Positions 13,850 to 27,996 of a DNA stretch of 64,000 bases are shown piece by piece. The notes under the pieces are model-generated. The model was not told the DNA's origin, did no database searches, and was given only the letters and a program-made list of their open reading frames with translations. The position numbers and the translations under genes were made by a program. Position 1 is the first letter of the stretch, and every line of letters begins with the position of its first letter. Origin of the DNA: Zonotrichia leucophrys gambelii (taxonomy: Eukaryota > Chordata > Aves > Passeriformes > Passerellidae); assembly GCF_028769735.1 (NCBI RefSeq), contig NC_088171.1, positions 91,558,912-91,622,911 on the forward strand. Direction: 5' to 3'.

Positions 13850-15010
13850 GTTTTCAGCCTGTGTCTCCCTCCCTTTCACTGCAGGTCATTGAGAAGAGTC
13901 TGGCTCCATCCTCTTTACTCTCTTCCATCATATATTGAATACACATGAATAATGTCATACCCCTGCAATGTCTTCCATCTCAGGGCTAAATAATCAGTCT
14001 CTATTTGTATCATAAGGGCTGGGACTTTCTTTAGCATCTCTGTGGCCCTTCTCTGGACTTTCTTTACCATACCTAACTCTCTCTTGTTCTGAACAGCCCA
14101 AATCTGGACACAACACCCCAGGTGTGCTCTTGCCCAGGCTGAGTAGAAAGGAAGGATCACCTCTGTTGGCCCAGGATACTGCTGGCTCATGTTCCACCAA
14201 AATTTCCATTGCCTTACTGGAAAGGTACTTTCCAGCCAAACAGACCTTGTGCTCTTTGGGTAGGTGCTTGAGGTTTATTTCTCCTCAAGGGCAGGACTTA
14301 GTACTTCCCTTTGCCTAGCTTTAGGAGATCCTTGTTGGCGCAGACCCATTTCCCTCCAGACTGAGGAGCAGCATTAGTGACTGGCTACCACAATCCTCTG
14401 AGCCTGTCAGTTCAGCCCAATTTGCATCCACTTCAGTGGTTCCTTGCCCAGTCACTTTATCAGTTTAACTTTGAGGATGCTCTGGGAGACAGTGTTAAAT
14501 CTTTGCTTAAGTCAAGAAAAATAACTCTCTGCCCTCATCTACCAGCCCAGACATCTCACTGAAGACAGCTATAAATCAGGTTGTTCGGGGAGGATTTCTC
14601 TTTCATAAATCAACAACGAATGCTTCTAATCACATTCTTGCTCTTAATATGTTTGGAAATGGTTCCCCAGAGGATTTACTGCAGCATCCCCCCCAGACTG
14701 AGGTGAAGGTAGCAAGGAGGCATTTCCCCAAATTCTTCTGTCACATCTCCTGAACTCAGCTGTGACATTTCCTTTCTCCTAATCCTCAAAAACTGCTCAA
14801 AATCAGCATCATCTTCCAAAAGTAACAGAGAGTGGTCTCATGATGACATGGACCAGTTCCCTTAATCCTCAGGCATACAACTTGTCAAGTTGGCTGAACT
14901 TGATGAACTTAATTACTTTAGAGGTCTGGAATTTTTGAAGACAAGTTTTACCAGTAAAGACTAATGTTAAGAAGACACAGAGCACCTTAGCTTTCTCCAT
15001 CTGCTTTAAC
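13850..15010 (-). mobile_element. Old, diverged CR1 LINE, minus orientation
   Basis: Read on the + strand, this region follows the reverse complement of the CR1 ORF2 3' half in order: 'gagaagagtctggctccatcctcttta', 'gtggcccttctctggactttctt', 'cccaggtgtgctcttgcccaggctgagtagaaaggaaggatcacct', 'tactgctggctcatgtt', 'ggagacagtgttaaatctttgcttaagtcaa', and the reverse transcriptase-proximal stretch up to about 15.0 kb. It is more diverged than the 46-kb copy, with many small indels, and no frame longer than about 90 codons survives on the minus strand. The 3' end of the element is on the left. Weaker similarity to another old CR1 tail may extend left to about 13.28 kb. It is intronic and antisense to GABBR2. 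Confidence 0.8.
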
Positions 15011-16127
15011 ACCTGAAAAATAAAATGTATTATCTGCAAGCATCATCCCAATCTGCAGCCTTGGTCTGTAAATACATGCCAGGGACCACACTCTTCAGAG
15101 CCTGAGAAGTCAGATCTCTGTTGATCAGAAGTTAGGGCCTTACTTCGTGCCACTGGAGCTGCAGAGCAGTTCCATGCTCTCAAGAATAGGAGGAATCAAT
15201 TCCAAAATGCAGCTAGACCACAAAATCTGGCTGGGCTGTGCATGCAAAATGATTGCCCGTTCTCTCTTTTTAGACAACTCAACACCTTTGGATTTATGAC
15301 TCCATGCCTATCCTCTCAGGGCAGGGAGCCCCTTCAGCTTTGTCTGTATACAAATATATATGTATGCTGCTTGGCAAGTAGCATAAATTTTGTATTCTCT
15401 AGAGTAATGTGAGAATCTCTGTCCCTGCTGCCAAACAGCAGTAGCTTTCTCTCCTCATGTCGAGGTGATATTTTCACATTGTCACTGAGTGTTAAATTTT
15501 ACTTATATTTGCTTAAATTAAATATGTTTAAGGTTAACCTTTTTCTAAGTGGCTTATTTAATTTTTTTGAACAGATTTGGTTTATTTTGGGTTGCTAAAA
15601 ACTAATTAAGTTTCTGTTATCTCCAGAGTGCAATCTCCCATGAGTTCTCTCTGTTAATACTCCTGCTTCATGTCTCTCACTGCTTGAGTGTTACTTGTAA
15701 CAGTAGGAAAGGAGAAATTTCAGATGAAACTGTGCTTGGGAAGAGGAGAGTTTGGTGGATTGTATTTTTCTTGAAGAATAAATATATCCTTTGAAAGTAC
15801 AAACATATCAGTGAAGGAGAAAGACACATATGATAGAATATTAAAATGTATTTTAATATATTATAAATCCAGATAAATATCTTTTGAATGAATTTTTTCC
15901 TAATTTTTTGAATGCTTCCCTTCTCATAATCATTTTCATTCAACCTATTCTATAAAGTTATTCAGAAATCATCTCAAGTAGTGCACATGGCAAGCAGAGC
16001 TCACTTCCCAGAGTTTTATACTTGAAAGTCAAAAAGGAGCTCTTGGTTTGCCTTTCAGTATTTTGAGATACAAAATAAATAGCTGCAAAAATAAAGCAGG
16101 ATTTCTTAAGGCTTTTCAACCTTTTAG

Positions 16128-18240
<2,113 letters not shown>

Positions 18241-18370
18241 CTGGACAAAGACTTGGAAGAGGTCACAATGCAACTTCAGGACACTCCTGAGAAAACAACA
18301 TACATTAAGCAGAACCACTATCAGGACCTTAATGACATTCTTAGTATACGGAACTTCACAGATGGCAAAG
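18241..18370 (+). CDS. GABBR2: GABBR2 exon: second part of the coiled coil
   Basis: This exon has 43 codons plus one base. It starts [18 protein letters not shown] and continues [16 protein letters not shown] (about residues 804-846), completing the heterodimerising coiled coil and beginning the variable linker. The start is fixed by the acceptor ...tttgttttgcag and the end by AAG|GTGAGC. The first half is what I recall of the mammalian protein residue for residue; the last part (SIRNFTDGK) differs from the mammalian NLGNFTEST form, consistent with a linker under weaker constraint. The final G joins AT of the next exon to make an aspartate codon. Confidence 0.96.
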
Positions 18371-21300
18371 GTGAGCGTCTGTAAAACCCATTAGTAGCTT
18401 AACATGCCAAACCTTTGCATTGAATTGGCTTCAGAGCACTCCAACCTTGGTAAGACAGTTTAAATATTTTGGTTGAATTACTGGGAGTATGCAGATTCAC
18501 ATAATAAGCTACATGGTACCCACTGATTTGTTATTTCTGTATATGCATATTCTATTGTAATACACGTGGTGAAGGGGGAAACTTTAAGAAGTGTACTTGT
18601 GTTCAGAAGCCAAGTTTTTTGAGTTGCATGGAGAGAGGAAAGCCACAGAATTTTAAACCCAGTTTAATATCTGCTTGCCTGACTAGGATGCTGAAATCCT
18701 GCTTTTGGACACTGCTGTCCAGCACATAAAAGAGAAGCATGTAAATATTTCAGTGCTGGTTTGGATTCTAAATGCAGAATTGAAGCCACTCATGTATGAA
18801 AGTTCTTCCCTAGAAACTGATAAAAGAATTTAATGACAACTGTAATATTCCTGAGTTGTTTCTCCTGTGTCTCTTGCATCGCTCCCTGAAGAAATACATG
18901 CAAGAGAATTTCTTCCATTAGAGCCATTTTGCTTTTTGGGAAGCAATAAAATCTGGTGCATAGTGCAATAAAAGTGGAAGTCAGGACACCCACCTTCCAT
19001 ATCTGACTCTAGAATGGATCTAATTTGTGACTTCTGGCAAATAGCTTTGTAAGCTGACTATTACTATAGTGTGTGAAAAATTGGTTGCTCTGTGTTTGGA
19101 ATTTGTATATTTGCATGTTTGTTACACTACAAGGCTCAGACTTCTTACTGATGTGGCACCATAGGCTTGATTATGTGGGACAGAAGTTACTCTTATGAAT
19201 ATATTTGAAGAAAAATTTTACAACCACATCAACAGTTCACACATGTTATTGAAATATACTGAAATTTCTGTTGGATAAGGTTACTTTCTCTTGAGCTTTT
19301 TGTTTTAACCTGGGTATACACTGGGTTGTATAACTTGTGGCAAAAAGAAGAAAAAGGGAGTGTTCCCAGTGTCCTTTCTAAAAGTAAAAAAAAAAAAAAA
19401 AACCTGAAGAGGGTAAAGGAGGAAAAGGAGGAAAAGGAAAACGTAAATAGCTGCTGGAGGCGTGTGATTATTGGGCTGAGATCAGGAGCAAGAACTAACA
19501 TCAGTGAGTGGGATGAGGCAGTTTGAAAGGAACACATAGAATGTTCCTCTCATGTCAGATGCTCCAGGAAAAATGATAAATCATGAATAATATTTCAAGC
19601 AGAAAAGATACATTGCATTGTGCCAAATGCCCATCTGAGTCTGGGTATGAGAATCAAAAAATGATTCTCAAGAATACACTGGGTATAAATTTAGGATGGA
19701 TGCTTCCCACAGCAAGATGCACTCCATTAGCAGTAGGAGGCTGGCAAAGAAATCAAGGATAAAATATAACCTTTCTGCACTTACTTGTGGCTATGTCTAC
19801 AAAAGACATTGATGCCTAACTGCTGCTTTAAGCAACAGCATCCAAGATTGTCTTTGGTCCTAATTTCCCCCAGTACACCTCCCTAGCTTTTACATTTCTG
19901 CTGTGGGGTGTGTATTTAAAATCATCTGTAGGCATGGAGCCTTAATGTCCAGAGTCGCTTGGAGCTATGTAATATTGGGATTTACAGGGTAGATATTCTG
20001 CATACTGAAGTTGCTGGACACAGTTTTCTCAATGGACTTACCACATAAAGCCCCACACAAAAGGTGGGACAGATGGAGAAAGATGCTCTCCCTTGTCAAA
20101 ATTTATACGGAAAGGGGAGAGTATCCATTCACCTGAGAATGAAGAAGACCTGGAACCCAATTTGCAGAAGGTGTTTGGAGCTTGGTCCCTCACCTGGTGG
20201 CAAATACTCCATGCATGCATATTGTAGTGTATCCTGATTCTGACACAAGGGACACTAAATATTCATCCTTCCAGGCTCTGAGCCACTGTGATAAGCAACC
20301 CTTGCTAGCTTTTCCTGTCCCTCCAATTCCATTTCTTCTGCCTCTTATCTTTCCATATTTCCCTGTCCCTTATCTACATCTGAATCTCCCATCTGTTTCT
20401 CTCACTGCACCCATTCCCAACAGTCAACCTATGTGCTTAATATAAATTTGCTGTTCCAATCAAAATAACAAGGCTTTGGAGAATTCATGCTGCTGAGTCA
20501 CTGCTGATTCTGTGCAGATTCAAACAGACACCACTTAAACGGTACTTAAAAAAATTCTGGCCCTTTCGGCTACGGGAAAGCTAACTCCGAATGACATGAC
20601 TATGCTTTCTGTAGCTATGCATTTCATGAGCTTTCAGTAAAGGAAAGTACAGAAACTTGAAATTATGCATCCCTGGTGGTACTTGAGTGAAGCTTCAGAA
20701 TTGTAAATAATCTATTAGCGTGACCTAGGAGTGACCATCTCTCTCATCCCCACTGTGCAACTGGGGAAGCCAGTCCAATATTAGTTTAAAGGTGATGATG
20801 AGATTTGTGCCTTCCTTGATCTTGTGAAAAATGTAAGCTGGGAGAGTGGGAATAGGACATTAAAGAGAGAGGCTCAAAATAGCAGCTGACTTGGAGCTAA
20901 AAAACATACCAGATAATTTGCAACATTTGCTTTGTTGTTCACTTCTAAGTGAATTGTTTTTCTAAAAGACCTTGCTGTTCTGAGAGAGCTTACAGGGAGA
21001 ATGCCATGTAGGGTAACCCCACTGCTATTGCTTACACAAACTCAGGGCACTGCTCTTCACAGAACAGATCATAACATGGGATTTAGGAAATGCAGCTCGA
21101 ACAAGCCCTAATCAAACTTTAATGTCATCGTACACTTTAGTAGGCTTCTGATCTGTAAAAATTGCCCAGAGTTAAAATTCCTAATTCCTATAGCCAAGTG
21201 CCAGAGGAGGTTATTTGATTCATCTCTTCCTTGTTCACCACCCTCATTTACATCAAACATATGGATTTAAGATACTAAAGTTAAATTACTTTAGCCAAAA

Positions 21301-24300
21301 TAGGTAGATACAGCTGTGAACTCCTATATCTGCCTAACCTCAGGCAGTGTTTCATAACTTTGGGATTCCTGCTTAGTTATTAACAGCAACACCTCCTGGT
21401 GTATCCCAGGAGCTCTTTGCTGGCACAGGGACTCCTTTACAGCACACTTCAGTACATCTCATTTAAAGAGAGATATTATCTGAGACACTCAACTCTTGTT
21501 CACAAATGCATGATGTCCCTGAGACATCCACAGCAATTGGCTATGTAAGAAAAGCAATTAGGAAAATGTGATTTGTGGTTTATGGCTTGATTGCTTTCTT
21601 TTAATGCAGGCTTTTTCACTGCACTGCTACATAGCTTTGTGTGGCCAAGCAGTTTTTAGCATGCTCCATGAAGTGTGGCTCTGAAACTTCAGATGCTGGA
21701 TTTAAGTTAGGGCATCCCCTTAACTTCATTTCCTACGTTCCTCAGATGACTTTTAGTGACTGTGCCTGCTAGTGACCTCAGTTCTGTGCACAGAGCAACA
21801 CTAACTGCTCCCCTGGCATTTGTGGGATCTGGTGGCCTTGCTGGAGTGGCAGAGCCACTGGGGCTCTGGGGGAGGCCAGTGCTTGGCTCAGGCCACCTCT
21901 GTAAGAGACAGAGTCATTCAGCAAGAAGAGCCAGGCTTGGAGGCATGGTTGTGTTTGCCAGGCTGACATTTGGAAAAAAGGAGGACAAGTGCCTCAACTA
22001 TGATGCTGTGTAAAGGCAGGGAGGGGATACTAGATACTTTTGCTATACTTGGAATCTTACTATCTTATTCTACTTGACTTCTTTTTGACATTTTAATACA
22101 TGAAGTTATTTCCATGTGACATAGTTCACAAAATCATGGATTGAAAGAGTTTAATATAAAGCAAAGCTTAGATGAAGTCCTGCAGAAGAATATCCTTCTA
22201 TTTCTACCTTGGCCAGTACATTTCAGAGTAGCATGTTAGGGAAATTAAGGAAATTAGGGAAATTAAGCCATTCTATGGGATATACAGAAGAAGCAGGAGA
22301 CAGCCTTGCCACAGTCCCCTGTTATGAGCAAACCCTTTTTGCAGGTTCTCTCTCTGCAGGAGCCCTTCCTTGCTCAGAAAACCTTGTCTGTTTCAAGCCA
22401 GAAAGCAGTCTTTACTCATTGCTGCAAATGGGCTGGGAGCATTCATTTACATGTCAGATATGCCTACATACTGTCACTTGTCACCCCACTTCGATGTTTC
22501 CTGGTGTTAGTTTTTCCCCATGTAAAAGCAGCTCAAAGAAAAACAGATTTCAAAGGCATTTGCTCACAAATGCAAAGCAAAACAGAGTTCGTCTGTGATG
22601 GATGGGGGAAGTATTATTTCTATGAAGTTCATGCAATTCAAGCATTAAGGTTGAGTTTGAAAAAGAGATTCAAAGGTAAGGGCTTTCAGAAATAACTCTG
22701 AAACTCTGGATGCTGTTATAAAGCAAGGATGTAGTTCCTTTCTTCATAGACATCTGTATGCTAGTTTCTATGAAGCCTAACAAATTGACTCAGTCCTGAA
22801 ATTGGAGCATGTTTCTGTTTCAACAGGGAGATCAACCTATCAGAGGTTCAGTACCTGTCCTTTCTTGCACAGAAATGAATCTGTAGTAAAGGGAATTTCT
22901 TCTGATTTAAAGTAGTATAAATCAGAGCATAATCTTGCTTGCTTTTCTTTTTTAAAAATCTTCCTCTCAAAACACAATTATCAGAAGCTATGATTTAGAT
23001 TGTCTGTGCAGAGTGGTTGCTTCAGGAGAACTTTTTTCTTATTACCAGCAGAAAATGTGATCGTTTTAATTTTTCCTTTCAGTTTACTTTCTTATCACCC
23101 TATTTACATGAAAAACAGAGACTGGCTAGTCATGTTTCACAGTCCAAACAACAGAACTGGGAAAAATTACAGCAGGTTTTCAAAATCTGCCTCCAGTTTT
23201 AAAGTTTCCTGAGCTCTTTAGTAAATCAGCAATCTCTGCCAGATCCTGTAAGTCCTTGTTAAACCACACTTACTTCTTTGTGGAGCATAATATATGTTTT
23301 CTAGCAAAGAGAAGCAATAGTAGAATTGAAAGATATTGGATGAAGAGTAGTTCTGTCATCCAGTTCTAAGCCATGGGAGGAATATTGCCGCTAAAGCATA
23401 ATGATGAAGATGTTCAATAAAGCTGCAGTGTACAAACATCAACCAAACAAGCACCTAGTTAAAAAAAAATATGTTTTCTAAACTCTTGGAAGAAATTGAA
23501 GCATCATCAGTCACCTGGTGTGCTCTGCCTGCAGCTGAATGAGGGTTGTTAGTATGCATGGCACATTTGAGTCTGCCCAGGTAATTTTGGCAGCACGAGG
23601 CTGCAGAGTGACCCCTGGCAGAGGCAGAGGAGAGCAGCTGGGAGCAGCGACCTCCTCTCTGAGCCCCTCAGCAGCCTGCATCAGGTGTGCTCTTGCGGCT
23701 CAGAGCTTTGTAAATGGAAGCTGTTTTCTTCCTGCAGGTAGGCAAAGGTCCCAAGCTAAAGCCCTCTGGTTCTCACCAACCACTGGCAGCGAGCTTTGTT
23801 CTGTAATGAGCCCATTATCGAGCGCTCTGTGAGGCCCTTGAGATGTATTTGTCTTTTCTCCCAACAGCTTTCTGAATGGAAAGCGCTCAGGCATCGCTTA
23901 TCCAGACTTCTGAGTTCCGGTTTGAGGTCTACAGAGGTGAAAATTATTTAGAAGGTGCTTCCGGCTAATGTGATTTCAGTTTAAAAAGTAGTTACATCAT
24001 CCCAGTGCAACTTACTGGGTAGAATCTGCAGTGGCACACAGTGCCCTGAGGATGAAGGGCATTTTCCAACCAGCATACTTAATGGACAGAGGAGGAGAGA
24101 GGATGGAGAAGTATCAAAAACACTGCGACACTTTCCAGGGGAAACTGGGAAATCAAATGTTTACCACTACTTTCAGTTGTTCATGTTTATAAAACTAGTT
24201 TTCTAAACTCTTAAGTTTTTAAGTACATATGGCAATAGTGTTTTTTTCTTTAAGCTCAAGCTCCCAGAAGCATATGACTAAGTGAGAATCTTGCTTTTCA

Positions 24301-26753
24301 TTATTTAAATGAAAGGTAAATGAAAAATAAAGATATTCTAGTTTCCATAGCTGCAAAATAAAAACCTAACAACTCCTCTCCCAAAATGCTTAACAAATAA
24401 GAATTACCTTTTTTTTTTTAATATTAAAAGAAGCAAATGAAAAAGGAGAAAAAAGTGTCTGTATTTTGTCTGCATTTTATACGTGTACAGTAAAACTTGC
24501 ATTTGTTAGCCTTGTATGCAGAAATTTATTCTGTATATTAAGGGCAAGTCATCTGCAAGAGTGGTATAAAAGAGACTATTAAGAATAACACACGGTGATA
24601 TATGGGCAGTTGGTGTTGAGAGGTGAGTAGGAAGAGAATACATGATTTCTGCTCTACTCTAAACTAAATCCCCCACCTTTTTGACAAGGACCACCTCCTT
24701 CTCTTTCTTTCTCACAGCACAGCTGAAAGTACATGAAACTCCTTTAGTGTGTACAACACAGATTATCCTATTAAATAAGAGACTCCCAAACAGCAACGTT
24801 TGCATTTTCCAATCATTTGATGAAGAATTACATCTTTAGTGGCTTTAAAAAATGTTAAATCGCTTATCTTGGCAAAAGGAGTTGGAACCCTAAAATAATT
24901 AAATTTAGAGCTTTTCCATCCCTAATTACAAGGGTTAATCAAATTTTTACTTTGGTCTATATCAAAAAGTCAGCAATTTCCATTGTCAGCTTAGATCAGC
25001 TCAGGACTGAGTGTTAGTTTTAATCACGGAAGTAAAAAGTGTTTTTTTCTATATGTCTGTTTATAGACATCACAAGACTTTTATGCAAATGTCAAACTTG
25101 ATATACAAAGAAATGCAATGTACAGAAAATAAAAACTGAACTCTTGTGACAGCAAGTGCCACACCAGCAAGCTTCAGGCTGCTCTGAGATGACAGACCTC
25201 ATTGCTTATCTTAACCACTGTCAGATTTGACTCTTTGCTGTACTCCCTTCACATCCAAACCATCAGTGAATCCTGCCATCTCTTCATTTTAAATACACTT
25301 CTTGTTACAACTGAATTCCTTAGCTCTCTTCTACTGACATTGTTTTGCCCCAGCCAAAGCAGCTTCATGTGTTCTGGTCACCTCCTTTCTCACCCAGACT
25401 CTTCTCTTCAATGCAACATCAGTGAAAATTCTTGTCTCCTCTCCTGAGCTGTAGTGATCCCCATGTCTGCACATTGCTGCCTCCTCACCTACACACTCTG
25501 CTGTTGTTTGCTTGTTAGGTTTTTCACAGCAGGAGTCAATGCTATCAAATAATGCCAGGGATAACCTGGCTGGGAGGGCAATTCTAGATGTTGGAGTTTG
25601 TCCTCAAAACATTTATGCTTCCAGTTTCTTTCCTCAGTTTGTGTTTCTGCGGCTTGTTTTGTCCCCCCAGTGCCTGTTGACAGCATCTATATTCCTAGCA
25701 TGCTGGGAGCTGAGCATTATTTGGGGCTTCTGAACATGAGTACAACAGAAAAGCCGTAACCCTTCAAAATGTGCCAGCTTTTTCATGCAATTTTCCTTTT
25801 TTCTTCACTCTTTTCCTGCTTTTCCCCTTTGTACCCACTTTTATGTTCAAACCCTCCAGTACCCTCTTCAAGAATTTACCTCAGACTCCTCTTCCATGCT
25901 GCCTCAATGCCTGCGGCAATCACTGCTGCTCTGTTTGTGTGGCAAACAACTGCTGGTGATGGATTTGGAGCTCTCTGTAATTATTTATGAAAACTGTGAA
26001 CTGCCCTCATTATTCAGATGCTTTCTGTGTGATTTTATTTGGCTTACCACAGAAAGACACTTTGAAAAAGCAGGCAGGAGCAGAAAGGGTCTTAAAGTGG
26101 CTGTGTTTGCCCGTGTTTCTCTGGGGGAATGATGCCATGGGCTTCAGCACAGCTAGCCAGGGACACCCAGGACACCCAGGGGAAACAAGAATTCTGATCT
26201 GTTTTGTTATCACTATGCAGAAAGGAAAAAAGTGCAATGACATCATTAGTTGTCCTTGCTGCAGACAGCCTATGGACCAGTGTAGCTGGTATGAATCATG
26301 TTTCCATGCTGAAAATGATGGCAGTAGCAGATAGGCAAATGACAGCACTTATTTTCCTGTGTGATCGTAAGAGTATCAAGGTTTTAACATCAATGAAATT
26401 GTAGTTTTTCTAGAAAAAGTCTTAAGAAGGAGGGTTTATGAAAAGGTTACCATTTCTAACTGCAAGAACAGTATAGTTACATTATTTTTTTCACATAGCC
26501 CAAGACTAGATGAGAGAGCATGATGTCACTTTTGTCACTTTTCTGTTTTTTCGTGATGGTTCCTATGGAGGAACACATCATCCAAAACAGAGGAGTACCA
26601 AATTCTCACAGCAAAACTTGAGACTATGCTGGAATACAGGTAGTATGAGTTTACTTTGTGGCATTATGGATATGTGGAAAAAATTAAAATGAAACTATTT
26701 TTAAATGGTCACTTGGTCACAGTAAAGTAAAATTGAATGTGTTGTCCATCCAG
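18371..26753 (+). other. GABBR2: GABBR2 intron, largest complete one in the window
   Basis: This 8.4-kb intron runs from GTGAGC to ...gttgtccatccag. It holds a 17-base A-run at 19386-19402 followed by a purine-rich tract, small local duplications (an 'aaattaggg'-type run at 22238-22270 and a repeated 'gacaccca' at about 26160-26185), and otherwise AT-rich sequence. A moderately GC-rich stretch near 23.55-23.85 kb has overlapping short open frames with no recognisable product. No CR1 is evident. Confidence 0.9.
19386..19440 (+). repeat. A-run and purine-rich tract
   Basis: A 17-base A-run is followed by 'gaagagggtaaaggaggaaaaggaggaaaagg' type sequence. It is a low-complexity purine strand; the open frame across it is lysine/glutamate-rich by composition only. 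Confidence 0.85.
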
Positions 26754-26871
26754 ATGGTGAGAAAGCCATTTTGAAAAATCATCTTGATCAAAATCCACCA
26801 GCACAGTGGGGTTCATCAGACCCTTCCAGAACAAGCAAAGATGCCATAGAAGACATCAACTCTCCAGAACA
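26754..26871 (+). CDS. GABBR2: GABBR2 exon: linker between coiled coil and C-terminal tail
   Basis: The exon has 118 bases, entered with two bases needed to finish a codon (G|AT, Asp) and left with two bases (CA) of a histidine codon. It reads [15 protein letters not shown], then [19 protein letters not shown] and INSPEH (about residues 847-886). The motif [11 protein letters not shown] and the end IEDINSPEH are strongly like mammalian GABBR2; the middle differs (PPAQWGSSD against a mammalian PQLQWNTTE form) without change of length. The acceptor is ...tgtccatccag and the donor ACA|GTAAGT is perfect consensus. It is too short and lacks a suitable ATG, so it is found only by its homology and the phase match on both sides. 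Confidence 0.95.
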
Positions 26872-27970
26872 GTAAGTATACATCATTACCTTACTGACAA
26901 GACATTAATTTAAATTATTATATTTCATCAAAGCCTGTATTTCCCTTCCATGCATTTTTTATGGAAAGACTTCACTGTAACCCCCTTCCAGCCAGCCCAG
27001 GCTACAGAGAGAGCCTGAAACATCTACAGCTAGGGAATGTGAATGGCACCTCCTGAAACACCAGTAGGCGTCAATGTTGTTGTGTGCCTCCTTGCCTCCC
27101 TGCCACCAGCTCACCACCCCAAAGGAACTTTAAGGATATCAGGGGCTTTAGATCCTAAGGTGCCCCAAAAACAAATCAATATGCTCCTTTTCTCTTGCTG
27201 GAAACATCCATAGCATGATGTCCAAAGTTTCTGTAGAGAGCTGCAGGATTAGCTGTGCCCAAAGCGTGTGGAGGAGAGAAGAGGATGGACATATGTGCAC
27301 AAATGTCTTATGACTCTTGTCAAAGGTCCAAGTCCTTCCACACACCAGCCAGAGGGGTTCATAGTGTACACAGACATTTTGTTCTTTTACATTCTTTAGC
27401 TAGATGAGAAATAAAAAATGTCCTGAGGGCTTTTCAACGTTGCCATAGCAGCTGGACCTGAGTTTTGGCACAGGAAAGCCCGCACTAAGTAGTTTCCCTT
27501 AGAAACAATGCTGCAGCTACAAGGAGAGGATGGCACAAAACACTGGCCAGATTTACAGAGTGGAAAGAGTCTTCTGGTGTCAGCTTTTCTCCCTAGGATC
27601 CTATACAATAAACTCATGTCCTGCCCTCCAGGAGCTGGGCAGGACCTGCCATGGGCAGGAGCTCCGGGAGGCGCCATTCTCGTGTGTGCCCGGATCTGCC
27701 GCTTCCCCACAGCAGCCTGGTTACACAGCATCACTTCAGCAGTGTCTGAGCTAATAGCTGTCAGACTCCTGGGCAATTTGAAAGCTTATTTAAAAACAGA
27801 ATAAATTAAACAAATTACTAGAATGAGTCACGTTACATCAGCAGCAGCAACCCTGATTGCAGATAGTAGCTCCTGTCTCGTACTACCTGGAGCAGGAAAA
27901 CACGTGGATGTCTAAATCTGTCCTTGCACTCAAAGAAAAAACCCAACCCAAATCTGCAAAGAAGGTAATT

Positions 27971-27996
27971 CACACACACACACACACACACACACA
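27971..27996. repeat. (CA)13 microsatellite
   Basis: Thirteen uninterrupted CA units are followed by 'tatg'. It is likely to vary in length between individuals. Confidence 0.97.

Noticed and set aside
20777..20900. Possible C/D box snoRNA ('ggtgatgatgag' followed later by 'ctgac')
   Set aside because: Boxes are too far apart and there is no terminal stem; the two motifs are common by chance.
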